From the NCBI RefSeq assembly GCF_042186555.1, contig NC_133328.1:498259106-498323105 (forward strand): a DNA stretch of 64,000 bases, in the 5' to 3' direction. Under the pieces are notes generated by a model. It had not been told where the DNA came from and searched no databases. It saw only the letters and a program-made list of their open reading frames with translations. Origin of the DNA: Aquarana catesbeiana (lineage: Eukaryota; Chordata; Amphibia; Anura; Ranidae). Below, piece by piece: positions 54,741 to 64,000 of the stretch; positions within the stretch are counted from its first letter, which is position 1, and each line of letters opens with the position of its first letter. Made by a program: the position numbers and the translations under genes.

Positions 54741-55437
54741 TGCTACCTAAGGTGAGATCCACTTGAGAAATGTTTTTACTCCAAAATATTGTGATTTTCA
54801 CCTAATCCGAGTGTCCGCATGCCAGCTGAAGGATTTTTCTGGTGTTTCTACATGTTTATTAATGCTTGTTATTGCTGTACTTTTAGCCTGGATCTCTTCC
54901 CTGTTTTAATGAAAATGTGTATGGTGCTTGTAGCTGAGTTTTCCTTTGTATAGGTAGAGTAACTGTGGAGAGATTTTGTGCATGTGCTACATTTTACAGT
55001 TTAGTCTTTATATAACACTTCCTTTCATAAATATAGGAAACGTGAAATGTTAGCTGTCTGGAGTACTATCATTTATTTAGAGTGTACTATTCCTGGGTCT
55101 TTCTTGAGGAAACCTAATCTATGGTTTCAGCACCCTTAAATATGTAATAAACACTTTATGCACTAATGTTTTGATTTGGGTGTGCATTCACCTATTTTTT
55201 CATTTTACTAACTATGAATACTTAGCCTGTGTCCTATACTGTACGATTAATATGCATTATTTGGTTCTTTTAAAACAGGTGCATTTGCCCCCCGCCCCCC
55301 TCTTCTCCCAGTACCCTGGAATAAAAGGACTCTTGAGTTATCTGTAAACTCCATATCTTGGTGTACAGTGCAGGACATGGGCCACCCTCCTTTCTATTCC
55401 CTGGTTACTCTGCATTGTGTGCTACATAACTGGGGAC
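54741..55437. other. No gene recognised
   Basis: AT-rich sequence with a C run near 55289-55298. Nothing recognised. Confidence 0.5.
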
Positions 55438-55439
55438 TA

Positions 55440-55876
55440 ATGCCCCGTACACACGGTTGGATTTTCCGAAGGAAAATGTGTGATAGGACCTTGTTGTCGG
55501 AAATTCCGACCGTGTGTAGGCTCCATCACACATTTTTCCATCGGATTTTCCGACACACAAAGTTTGAGAGCAGGCTATAAAATTTTCCGACAACAAAATC
55601 CGTTGTCGGAATTTCTGATCGTGTGTACACAAATCCAATGCACAAAGTGCCACGCATGCTCAGAATAAATAAAGAGATGAAAGCTATTGGCTACTGCCCC
55701 GTTTATAGTCCCAACGTACGTGTTTTACGTCACCGCATTCAGAACGATCGGATTTTCCGACAACTTTGTGTGACCGTGTGTATGCAAGACAAGTTTGAGC
55801 CAACATCCATCGGAAAAAATCCTAGGATTTTGTTGTCGGAATGTCCGATCAATGTCCGACCGTGTGTACGGGGCAT
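55440..55876. mobile_element. Palindromic MITE with TA flanks
   Basis: The ends are exact inverses: left ATGCCCCGTACACACGGT, right ACCGTGTGTACGGGGCAT, flanked by TA at 55438-55439 and 55877-55878. The inside repeats GTCGGA/TCCGAC words (GGATTTTCCGA, TTTTCCGACAACAAAATCCG) in both orientations. No coding capacity. TA flanks would allow Tc1/mariner-type mobilisation but other families are possible. I believe this family is common in ranid frogs, from memory only. Confidence 0.8.
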
Positions 55877-55878
55877 TA

Positions 55879-56112
55879 GAGTTATAGGTGATGCATCCAG
55901 GAGGTGTGTCTTCAAAAGATTTTTCAACGTCCAATTGAAGATACATGCCTATAGCCCAGAGTCTACGAATATTCAGTCTATGTCCTTTACTGAACACCAA
56001 GTTATGGAATTTATTGGTGAATCAAAATTCCTCTTTTTTTAAAGTACCTGGAGAAGGGGGTGCAAATGCACCTGTCTTGACAGGGCCAAATAATGCATTT
56101 GACCTGTAGATC
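55879..56112. other. No gene recognised
   Basis: Short spacer. Nothing recognised. Confidence 0.5.
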
Positions 56113-56522
56113 TTAAAGCGGAGTTCCACCCAAAAGTGGAACTTTCGCTTTAAGCACTCCTGGGGGGGGGGGGGGGTACTTAGTTTAGAGTGGGACTTCC
56201 TGTCCCACCTCCTCCTTCCTGTGCTTGGCCACCTAGGCGACTCCTCCTCTCCCCCTAGGCGACCCCTCCCTGCCAGCAATCTTCTGAGACATGTGACACT
56301 AATTGCCTGGCCACTAGCAGCGCCCAGCCGCGAAGCAGAAAGCTGTCACGGCCGGGTGCCCACAGTGGCTATGACGGTGCCGGCGGAGAGGAGTGAGGGT
56401 CCGAGCGGCTGCATCGCTGGACCATGGGACAGGTGAGTGTCTGTTTATTAAAAGTCAGTAGCTACACTTTTTGTAGCTGCTGACTTTTAATAAACTAAAA
56501 AATGTGTGGAAATCCACTTTAA
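56113..56522. mobile_element. TTAA MITE family 2
   Basis: TTAA at 56113-56116 and 56519-56522. The left end is TTAAAGCGGAGTTCCACCC, immediately followed by an inverted copy (GTGGAACTTTCGCTTTAA), and the right end is GTGGAAATCCACTTTAA. A G run is at 56161-56176. Near the right end is a hairpin around AGTCAGTAGCTACACTTTTT and AGCTGCTGACTTTTAATAAA. No coding. Confidence 0.75.
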
Positions 56523-56904
56523 AGTTCATCTTTAAGCAAAGCTCTTCCCCTCCTGTCCCTTAATCCCGTCCACTACTTTCTCAGCCTTTTTCATTTTTAA
56601 TTACTTTGCAAAGCTGTAGGGCCTGAGCAATTCAAGGCAAAGGGGATTTCCTTAATTTTGGAAGGATTTACTCTCACTTCCTGTTTTGGCTATGGGACTG
56701 AAAATGAAGGAAAATCTCCCCAATGGGACACAGATGACAAAACCTGACAGAAGCTATAGCGTCCACTAACCAAACTGAAAAAAAAAAAAAAAAAAACAAC
56801 TTTTGCCTTTAGTTCTACTTTAATTAGTTCCCTGACTTCACCATTACCATTCTCTAATTTTAACTTTCACTGTCATGAATTCAAATGCTGGAGGCATGAA
56901 TAAG
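56523..56904. repeat. Spacer with the end of another TTAA-type repeat
   Basis: About 56779-56825 is an A tract followed by AACTTTTGCCTTTAGTTCTA then CTTTAA, an end resembling the one near 1591-1635. The rest has no recognisable content. Confidence 0.4.
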
Positions 56905-57680
56905 AGGGTAAACTATCACTGCCATTGACCATCAATGGAGGGGGGTGTGTCTTAATAGTATTGAGAAATATTCTGGGGGGGTATTTTTGCAGTCACTGAT
57001 ACCAATGCTGGGGGTTATGATTGTATCCACTGATACCAATGTTGGGAAGTGGTTATTCCAATACTAATGCTGGGGGTCATTATTGCCTTCACTGACACTA
57101 ATGTTGAGGCTTATTAATGTGTCCAATGACACCAGTGTTAGGGGTTATTGTTTCCACTGGATCCAATGCTAGGGGGGGTTATTATTGCACTGACACCATT
57201 TTTTCTGAAACCAATGTTGGGGTTCAAGTGGATGTAAAGGTTGAAGTTTTTTTATCCTTCTGTGCGCTGCTCCCCCCACAGCCCCCCTAATACTCACCTG
57301 AGCCCTCTTTCGATCCAGTGATGTACATGAGAGCCTCGGCTGTCCCGGGACTCCCTCTCCCCATTGGCTAAGACAGCAACGGAAACAATTGGCTCCCACT
57401 AACTGACAATTGCAGCCAGTGAGCCAATAAGGAGAGAGCTGGGGGGCCGGGCAGAGCCACGGCTCTATGTGTCTTAGGGACGCATAGATCTGGGTTTGGG
57501 AGCGACAACGCACCCGTGCCCCCATAGCAAGTGAGAGGAGACAGGAGCGCCAGCGGGGGGCTCAAGAAGGGAGGATCGGGCAGCTCTGTGCATAACAATT
57601 GCACAGAGCAGACAAGTATAACATGTTTGTTCTTTTTAAAAGTTGAACCAATATTGCACTCACTGACACTATTGCTACTG
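56905..57680 (+). repeat. Degenerate minisatellite interrupted by a TTAA MITE
   Basis: From 56905 to about 57222 a unit of about 40-50 bp with GGGGTTATTATTG and CACTGACACCAATG words repeats about six times. The same words resume at about 57645 (ATTGCACTCACTGACACTAT). The MITE at 57223-57642 split the array. Confidence 0.65.
57223..57642. mobile_element. TTAA MITE family 1, diverged copy
   Basis: The left end is TTCAAGTGGATGTAAAGG (one base off TTAA). The body follows the family: CACCTGAGCCCTCTTTCGAT, the GGCTCTATGTGTC region, then GCTCTGTGCATAACAATTGC and ACAAACATGTTATACTTG in inverse. The right end is lost in the minisatellite. It gives the uninterrupted reference for the TA site at 20870/30652. 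Confidence 0.7.
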
Positions 57681-59430
57681 TACTCCAACTACTTCAGTTT
57701 GCATTGTTATGATATGCTGCAAAAATACAGCAAGACTGAAATTTTGGGGTGTTGCTTTGCAAAAATGCGCTATTATTGTGCAGCCCTCACAAAGTGTTGG
57801 GGGCCTCATTTGAGGCCCTCTATAATTTTCAAATAGAACAACACTGATCTAGGGCATCCCTGTTGGTCCTTTTAATATAAGTAGCATTAATGGCCATTAA
57901 GAGATTTGGAGGTTTTACAGACAAGTTTCAAATTTGCATGCAGTATTGGCTTCTTATATCACAGTATTAGTGAGTTTTTTGGTATGTAGTTTTCTGGGTA
58001 TCTTTTACGTATTTAATTTTTCACTACACTTGCTCAGTTGAATTTCTCAGATGTATGTCTTTGTATTTGAAACACATAAAGTACAGTGTATTACAATTGG
58101 CATACATGAATTGACATCCTTTACTTTTCTTAACCATATGTTCTACATAGTACATAATGAGAAATTTGATAAACATTTGCAAAATAACTATGTGCATCAT
58201 TTTAGAAATAAAATATTAACGAGTTCATGCCACCTTGGTCATGTAGTAGTATAGTCCCGCATTTCAAAGAAAGTGTTAAAACTTTAGTTTGTTGCATTGA
58301 AGTTCATCCGGTATTGTCCATTTAGTTAGAACTACTACTATAGAATTTACGGTAACGTTACTGGAGTAACAATACCACACTGTTCAGTATTGCACGGAAA
58401 TTTATGATAACAGCTTTTCCTAATTCAACCCTCCTGGATACTGTTGGAAGACATGAAACCAGAGCACTTGGGGACCCTCTGCTTACAATTTGGTAGTTGT
58501 TACTTTGGCTCCTGTTCTTTGTGTGTTTGTGTGTTTTATCCTACTGTTAGCTTGGGGAAAAAAATAACAATAGCAATTAAGACACAGAACATTCGTTATT
58601 AATTTTCCCATCAACATAAGTAAAAATAAGGGTATGGTGTCTATTTGATAATAAAGATTGTTTTTTGCATAGTGTCTGTGCAGTGTGTAAGTTTTGTTTG
58701 ACATCTGGCCTAGAACAAAACTGCTCTTTGGTAAAATGCATAGATATGCCAGATCATGTAAAACTGGCAGAAAGAAAACTGTATAAAAAAAAAAAAATAT
58801 TTTATATGAGATATGCAAACTTTCCCTTATAATATTCCATCTTTATGATTTGCTTGAAATCTAATTTGTGCAGTTACTATTATGTACCTTACTTTCCATA
58901 TTTTGAAAGTGAACTTGTAAGCTATTTAAAACTTAAAGGCAATTATTTTATGTTTTTTCCTTTTGGATAACGTGCAGAGTAATTGGAACGCTTATCGTTT
59001 TTTTTTTTTTTTTTTGCTCTGTGTCCCAGTTATAGAGGATCACCCTCTCTATTTCTCCTGTTTACTATTGTCTTTGAAAGTAAAAGAAAATTCAAAATTT
59101 TGGGTTGTCCCCAGAAAAGTAATATAGGGAAGATCTTCCATTGGGGACACTAGTTCCAGTGACCTAGGAGTCCTCAAGGAATTACCTTAATTTGCAGAGA
59201 TTAAATAAAACATTATCATAATATATAATATAATAATGATAATAAGAAAAAATAATAATAATAAAAAAATATATATTTTTAAAATAATTCTATATATAAG
59301 GAAATGATTTCTCTGCTTTCGATTTAGTACTGGTTTTAATAATAGATTTAAGCTGTGAAAAGCAGGTGCAGACCAGCACGGAGCCCACTTACACCCCTGT
59401 AACAGGTGATGCAAGCCTGAAAAGGAGGGC
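57681..59430. other. No gene recognised
   Basis: Long AT-rich stretch with A and T tracts (about 58787, 58999). I see no domain in the reading frames (for example 58483-58818 minus) and no transposon ends. Confidence 0.5.
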
Positions 59431-59559
59431 CGCACACTGCTGGTATCATCCACAAGAAACTTTATTGCAGGCTATTCAGAGAGAACATGGTTCTGCCATG
59501 GTTGTTTTGTCTGAACGGTCTCCAATAAAGTTTCTTGTGGATGATACCAGCAGTGTGCG
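59431..59559. repeat. Perfect 37-bp inverted repeat with 55-bp spacer
   Basis: The left arm begins CGCACACTGCTGGTATCATC and ends at 59467; the right arm (59523-59559) is its exact inverse, starting CAATAAAGTTTCTTGTGGAT. The arms meet poly-C and poly-T tracts on the right (59563-59583). The spacer shows CATGGTTCTGCCATGGTTGT. It could be the end of a fold-back element or a small RNA hairpin; the context does not decide. No coding. Confidence 0.85.
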
Positions 59560-61546
59560 ACCCCCCCCCCCCCCTTTTTTTTTCAAGTGGCATAGAATTG
59601 TAGTCTCATAATAATTATAAGCATGTGTCCAGACCACCCCCTCTTACATAAGGTATCAAGAGAACCTCCCCTCCCCCCCACTATCAGATGTCCTGAGCCC
59701 CCACCCTCCCTTACTGTAATAGAGGGTGGGGGACTTAACCTGCGCTGCTACCAGGAAGAAGCTGGGAAGCAGAAAGCGCAGGGTCTGGAAGAGGACCAGA
59801 GGAGGGCTGGAGTCAGCCTTTGGAATCTGCTGATTGTTGAAAATAGGGGAAGCAAAGACAAAGGGGTGCTACTGCTGCACAGAGAGACACAGGATCTGTA
59901 GAAGGAGTTCTGTCATCCTTTCTGCTGCAGACTGCTGAGACAAAGTGGGGGTGGAAATGAGGGGGTTACCACACCTGTCATTCACAATAAACGAATGACA
60001 TTCTTAATTGGCTGTTAAACGAGAAGGTGTCTTTTCAGCTACATGTTTTGTAGGATTTTTATTTGCAAAACACATGGTGGGTTCAGTAATAAGAGCTGTG
60101 AACTGTGAGGAATTAAACTTTGCATAGTGCTCATTCATTGTTTTAGATCATATTGTGTGTCCTTGTGGGAACATTGTGTACCATTCCATCACTTTTATCA
60201 CAGATGTACTGTTACATTTTGCAGACTCTATGTTGCTGTCTTCTGACCTTTATGTTGTATGATATGAGATTTTAGTGTTGAGCCTTGTCACTGGTGTCCT
60301 GCCAGCGTATTGCCTATTTCCCTGTGTATTTATTTATTTTTTCCTTCTATTGAGCCTCCCTCCTCCCGCCAAAAAAAACCCCAAAAAAACATGAAAACAA
60401 TATACTGGTAGGTGGACTACCTTTTTTACCTAGGTTGGCTAGAGAATAGCACAATTAATTGTAGTAGAGGCAGGTCAAGGCTTGATGTGGAACTAAATTT
60501 GTCAAGGAGGGGATGAGTTCCTGACACATTATACGTTATGGCACACTTGTTACACACACAGTTTTGCATGCATTACGGGTCTAGGATCCTATTGTCACTT
60601 CGCTCTTTCCACCTCCTCTTCTTCCGGACCCCTTCATGCAGGCTGAAATGTAGACTGCACAGAACAGAAATAAAATCACTAGGAGATAAAAGGGGCGGGG
60701 ATGGGGTCGGGTAGAGAATGAGATTTTACATGTTTCTTTTGCCAAACAAATCCGTCTCATACTGATTACATGTTGCGGGACTTTTTTGGTTAGCACTGCA
60801 TAAAGTGGAAAAAAACATAAATAAAAGTGTGACTTTATAGGTGCCAAATCCTACACAATTGTATTGATTGGATTAGGAATTTTGATATTTTCTTTTTATA
60901 TTCATAGTATGCCTCTTTACTTAGGATCATTTAAGGAATATAGAACAAAAAAGTGACATCTTTGGTTTTCTGCATGTTACATTGAGGTGTGCCGGGTGTC
61001 TGGGGGGAAAATGGCAATGTAATACATATCAACATAGGGTGGAGATTGCAAAATTTTTTACATGTGCTTGATAAATGTAAAGTAAACAGTAAACTTGGTA
61101 AGCTGCTCTAGCCATTTAAACAAACCTGATAACCTGGGAAATTCCCAGCGTGACGCTGGTAGTTTAACCTGTTCATTGTATATCTGCTCACAGGCCATTG
61201 TCCAACCATCTGACTCACATGGAAACATCTGACATATAGCACAGCTGAACTAGCATATAAAATGTATAGTAAATAGAAAAGTAAATGTAATTAGTTTTCT
61301 GCTTGAATCTAAAATTGGACTTTACTTGGTGTGGGAGTTCACCTGCAAAAAGTGAAAACTAGCAATTTTTCATTAAATGTCATTAAATAGTGCAGAAGGA
61401 CTTTGACCATGGAGGAAATATATCAAGTGGTCTAAAACAAAGGTCTGTTCTTAAAGTGGAAAAGTTATGACTGTAGAATATGGAGCATGTGCTTTTTTCT
61501 TGTTAGTTTGCTATATTTTTATGTTCAATAGTCTTTTGTGTCACTG
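59560..61546. other. No gene recognised
   Basis: Includes the C/T tracts after the hairpin, a G/A-rich part around 59740-59960, then ordinary AT-rich DNA. No family is recognised. Confidence 0.5.
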
Positions 61547-62457
61547 TTAACCGCTTGCCGACCGCCGCATGTATATATACGTCGACACAATGGCATGGAC
61601 AGGCAAATGGGCGTACAGGTACGTCCCTTTAAATTTCCATCGCGTGCGCGGTGGCGTGCACTCGCCCGCCGCGAGCTCCGTGAGTGTGATTGCGGGTCAT
61701 CGAGTCTGCAGGGATACCCGGGTTCATCTCACGGAGAGGAAGAACGGGGAAATGCTGATGTAAACAAGCATTTCCCCATTCTGCCTAGTGACAGGACACT
61801 GATCATAGCTCCCTGTAATCGAGAGCGGTGATCAGTGTCATGTCACACATAGCCCCTCCCCCCACAGTTAGAATCACCCCCTAGGACACACTTAACCCCT
61901 ACAACGCCACCTAGTGTTAACCCCTTCACTGCCAGTCACATTTACACAGCAATGCATTTTTAATCGCACTGATCTCTGCATAAATGTGAATGGTCCCAAC
62001 ATAGCACCAAAAGTGTCCGATGTGTCCACCTTAATGTCGCAGTCACAATTAAAATCGCTGATTGCCACCATTACTAGTAAAAAAAAAATAAAAATGCCAT
62101 AAAACTATCCCCTATTTTGTAGACACTATAACTTTTGCTCAAACCAATCAATAAACGCCTATTGCGTTTTTTTTTATACCAAAAATATGTAGAATACATA
62201 TTTGCCTAAACTGAGGAAAAAAAATATTTTTTTATATATTTTTTTGGGGATATTGATTATAGCAAAAAGTAAAAAATAATGCGTCTTTTTTCAAAAATAC
62301 CACCAAAAGAAAGCTTTATTTGTGGGGGAAAAAAGGATGTCAATTTTGTTTGGGAGCCACGTCGCACGACCGCACAATTGTCAGTTAAAACGGCGCAGTG
62401 CCGAATCTCAAAAAGTGCTCTGGTCTTAGCCAAATGGTCCGGGGCGTAAGTGGTTAA
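61547..62457. mobile_element. piggyBac-type MITE (f)
   Basis: TTAA at 61547-61550 and 62454-62457. The left end is TTAACCGCTTGCCGACCGC and the right end is GGGGCGTAAGTGGTTAA. The body follows copies a, c and d: a GC-rich left half with GGGAAATGCTGATGTAAACA/GCATTTCCCC hairpin (61748-61778), then CAGTCACATTTACACAGC and ACCAAAAATATGTAGAATAC. No coding. Its right TTAA is also the left TTAA of the next MITE. Confidence 0.85.
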
Positions 62458-62947
62458 AGTGATAATAAAGTCTTGTTTTTTTCTGTTTTAAAAATAACAA
62501 ACATGTTCTACTTACCTGCTCTGTGGAGTGGTTTTGTACAGAGCAGGCCAGAACCTCCTCTTCTTGGGTCCCTCGCCAGCACTTCTGGCCCCTCCCTTCT
62601 GATGGGTGCCCCCACAGCAAGCAGATTGCTAGGGGGGCAGCCAAGCCTCTGCTCTGCGTGTCTATATAGACACAGACCCACAGCTTGGCCCCGCCCCCCC
62701 TCCTCATTGGCTCACTGACTTTGACAGCAGTGGTAGCCAATGGCACCCCTTGCTGTTTCTCAGCCAATAAGGAGGGAGAGTCCCGAACAGCCGACGCTCT
62801 GGTGCAACATCACTGGATTGAGCTAGGGCTCAGGTAAGTATTAGGGGGGCTGAGGTATGCTGCTGAACACACAGAAGGTTTTTTTTTTAACTTAATGCAT
62901 AGATTGCATTAAGATAAATAAACCTTCTCCCTTTAGAACCACTTTAA
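62454..62947. mobile_element. TTAA MITE family 1, full length
   Basis: TTAA at 62454-62457 and 62944-62947. The left end is TTAAAGTGATAATAAAGTC and the right end is CCCTTTAGAACCACTTTAA. Inside: ACAAACATGTTCTACTTACC, TGCTCTGTGGAGTGG, GCCAATGGCACC, and a GGTTTTTTTTTTAACTTAA tail. It shares its left TTAA with piggyBac MITE f. Confidence 0.85.
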
Positions 62948-63318
62948 CAACAGTTGCAATTTTTGGACCATTGTCCAGTCTTGTTGCCAGCATTCTCAAT
63001 ATATGAATTGTTGTAGATACAAGCTTATGAAAACAGGTAATGTAATTGTCAGATGACTATACCTGGTGTCTTGTGGCGCAGTACTTTTTCTTAATAGCCC
63101 ACATTCATACCTGAGCAGAGCAATATTCCCTCCAGAAGTGTACAGGTGTTTTACAGGTTTTTTGCATGTGTGTCAAGGTTCAGGCGTTGGGTTCTTGATG
63201 CATAAAAACACACGTATCTTGCGTTTACAGGCACTCTCATTGAAGTCTATGGGATCAAAAATTCCTAGTTATGTTAAAATAGATTTTGTGCTTTTTTGTG
63301 GGCAGGGCAGAGAGCATA
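62948..63318. other. No gene recognised
   Basis: Spacer. The frame 63066-63545 continues into the next MITE and has no domain. Confidence 0.5.
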
Positions 63319-63632
63319 AGGCTGCTTTCACACCTGAGTGTTTTGTTTTCAGGCAGAAAGTCGTGCGCTTTTACCGCTATTTTGCCACATCTATTACCGT
63401 GATTTTGCACAGGTCAAAAGGTCACCAATGTAAAAAGCAGAGAAACGCCTGTAATCTGCCCAAAGAGCAGCTTGTGTACTTTTTTGAGCTTCAGGCGTTT
63501 TACTTCAGGCTACAAAACACTCAGATGTTAACAGGGGCCATTTAAATGAATGGGATTTTGCTTGTTGGGCGCTTTTTGGACATTTTTTCTGGCGTTTTAT
63601 GATATGAAAATGCTCGGGTGCAACTGCAGCCT
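63319..63632. mobile_element. CACTG/CACAC-type MITE with AGGCTGC ends
   Basis: The left end AGGCTGCTTTCACACCTGAG and the right end CTCGGGTGCAACTGCAGCCT are inverses with a few mismatches, flanked by TA. The body contains CAGGCAGAAAGTCG and CTTCAGGCGTTTTACTTCAG words. It may belong to a sub-group of the Harbinger-like MITEs, but TA rather than TWA seems to flank it. No coding. Confidence 0.6.
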
Positions 63633-64000
63633 TAGGGATTTGATTGTACAAGTGTGAACAGGGACAATTAGATAGAATAGGATTCTGCACGTTGACATAG
63701 TCAGACATAGGAAAACCAACATAAAAATGTTCAAGTGTGAATGGGTAAGTGTATATAAGATAAGAGAGCATTACTTTGTTGCATATAAAGATTTTCTCAT
63801 CTAGTGACAAAATAGGAGTTATCTGTTTTCAGATAAAAAATGTTACATTCTGTTTAGAACAACCTCACAGTCAGAAAATAGCGGTGACTAGAAAAATATG
63901 TACATTTTTTCCTTTTACCATAAATGGGGAAAGTAGCCTACATATTCAAAATGCTACCATCTGTTAAGCTGTAGCGGTTTAATACGGATGAACACAGTAA
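63633..64000. other. No gene recognised
   Basis: AT-rich end of the window. Nothing recognised. Confidence 0.5.

Noticed and set aside
55405..56042. Frames on both strands over the 55440 MITE
   Set aside because: The element is palindromic, so similar frames appear on both strands by symmetry.
59431..59559. Possible LTR of a retrovirus-like element because of the AATAAAG word
   Set aside because: No second LTR copy in direct orientation, no primer binding site, and no gag/pol text are nearby. The repeat is inverted.
62426..62767. 113-codon minus-strand frame
   Set aside because: It coincides with a TTAA MITE whose other copies have no conserved frame here.
1..64000. Host gene exons, tRNA or rRNA genes
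   Set aside because: I looked through the frames and the spacers and found no conserved host domain, splice-flanked exon, or cloverleaf I could support.

Overview
The window looks like nuclear DNA from a large, repeat-rich vertebrate genome. The most likely source is an anuran amphibian, probably ranid-like. The basis is the mixture of DIRS-type tyrosine-recombinase retrotransposons, several Tc1-like families, piggyBac elements bounded by TTAA, hAT and PIF/Harbinger-like MITEs and L1-like LINE fragments. Low-complexity tracts and many frameshifted ORFs are also present. The species call is an inference from repeat families remembered, not searched. I recognise no host gene exon, tRNA or rRNA. 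Almost every long ORF lies in a transposon or is a chance ORF.

Layout. 1-1115: endonuclease part of an L1-like ORF2 on the minus strand, running off the left edge. 3279-4543: a hAT-type MITE holding a Harbinger-type MITE. 7012-9307: a hAT-like fragment joined to a Tc1-like element. 9308-11091: a second Tc1-like remnant split by a piggyBac MITE. 11215-17105: a 5.9 kb piggyBac derivative with satellite-like arrays, a palindrome of about 1.1 kb and a short transposase relic. 17106-18830: the 3' end of an L1 ORF2, split by another piggyBac MITE.

20659-30883 is a nest: a TTAA MITE holds a Tc1-like element, which holds two DIRS elements and a piggyBac fragment. 31933-35494 holds two more Tc1-like copies. 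37142-51400 is a five-layer nest: Tc1-like, then hAT-like, then piggyBac MITE, then a DIRS element, then a piggyBac element with a broken transposase gene. Each insertion can be read from target-site joins that close up when the inner element is removed. The rest (51401-64000) holds further MITEs, a fourth DIRS fragment and stretches in which I recognise nothing.

How the parts relate. The autonomous types seen as broken copies (piggyBac transposase at 41327-43174, Tc1 transposases, DIRS gag/RT/RNase H/recombinase sets) are the sort of source that could have mobilised the short non-autonomous copies around them. All six Tc1-like copies are coded on the minus strand and all four DIRS copies on the plus strand. 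The most unusual structure is the right end of the DIRS element at 38898-49941: it contains an inverted copy of about 158 bp of the DNA flanking its own left end, as if the end had been rebuilt by template switching.
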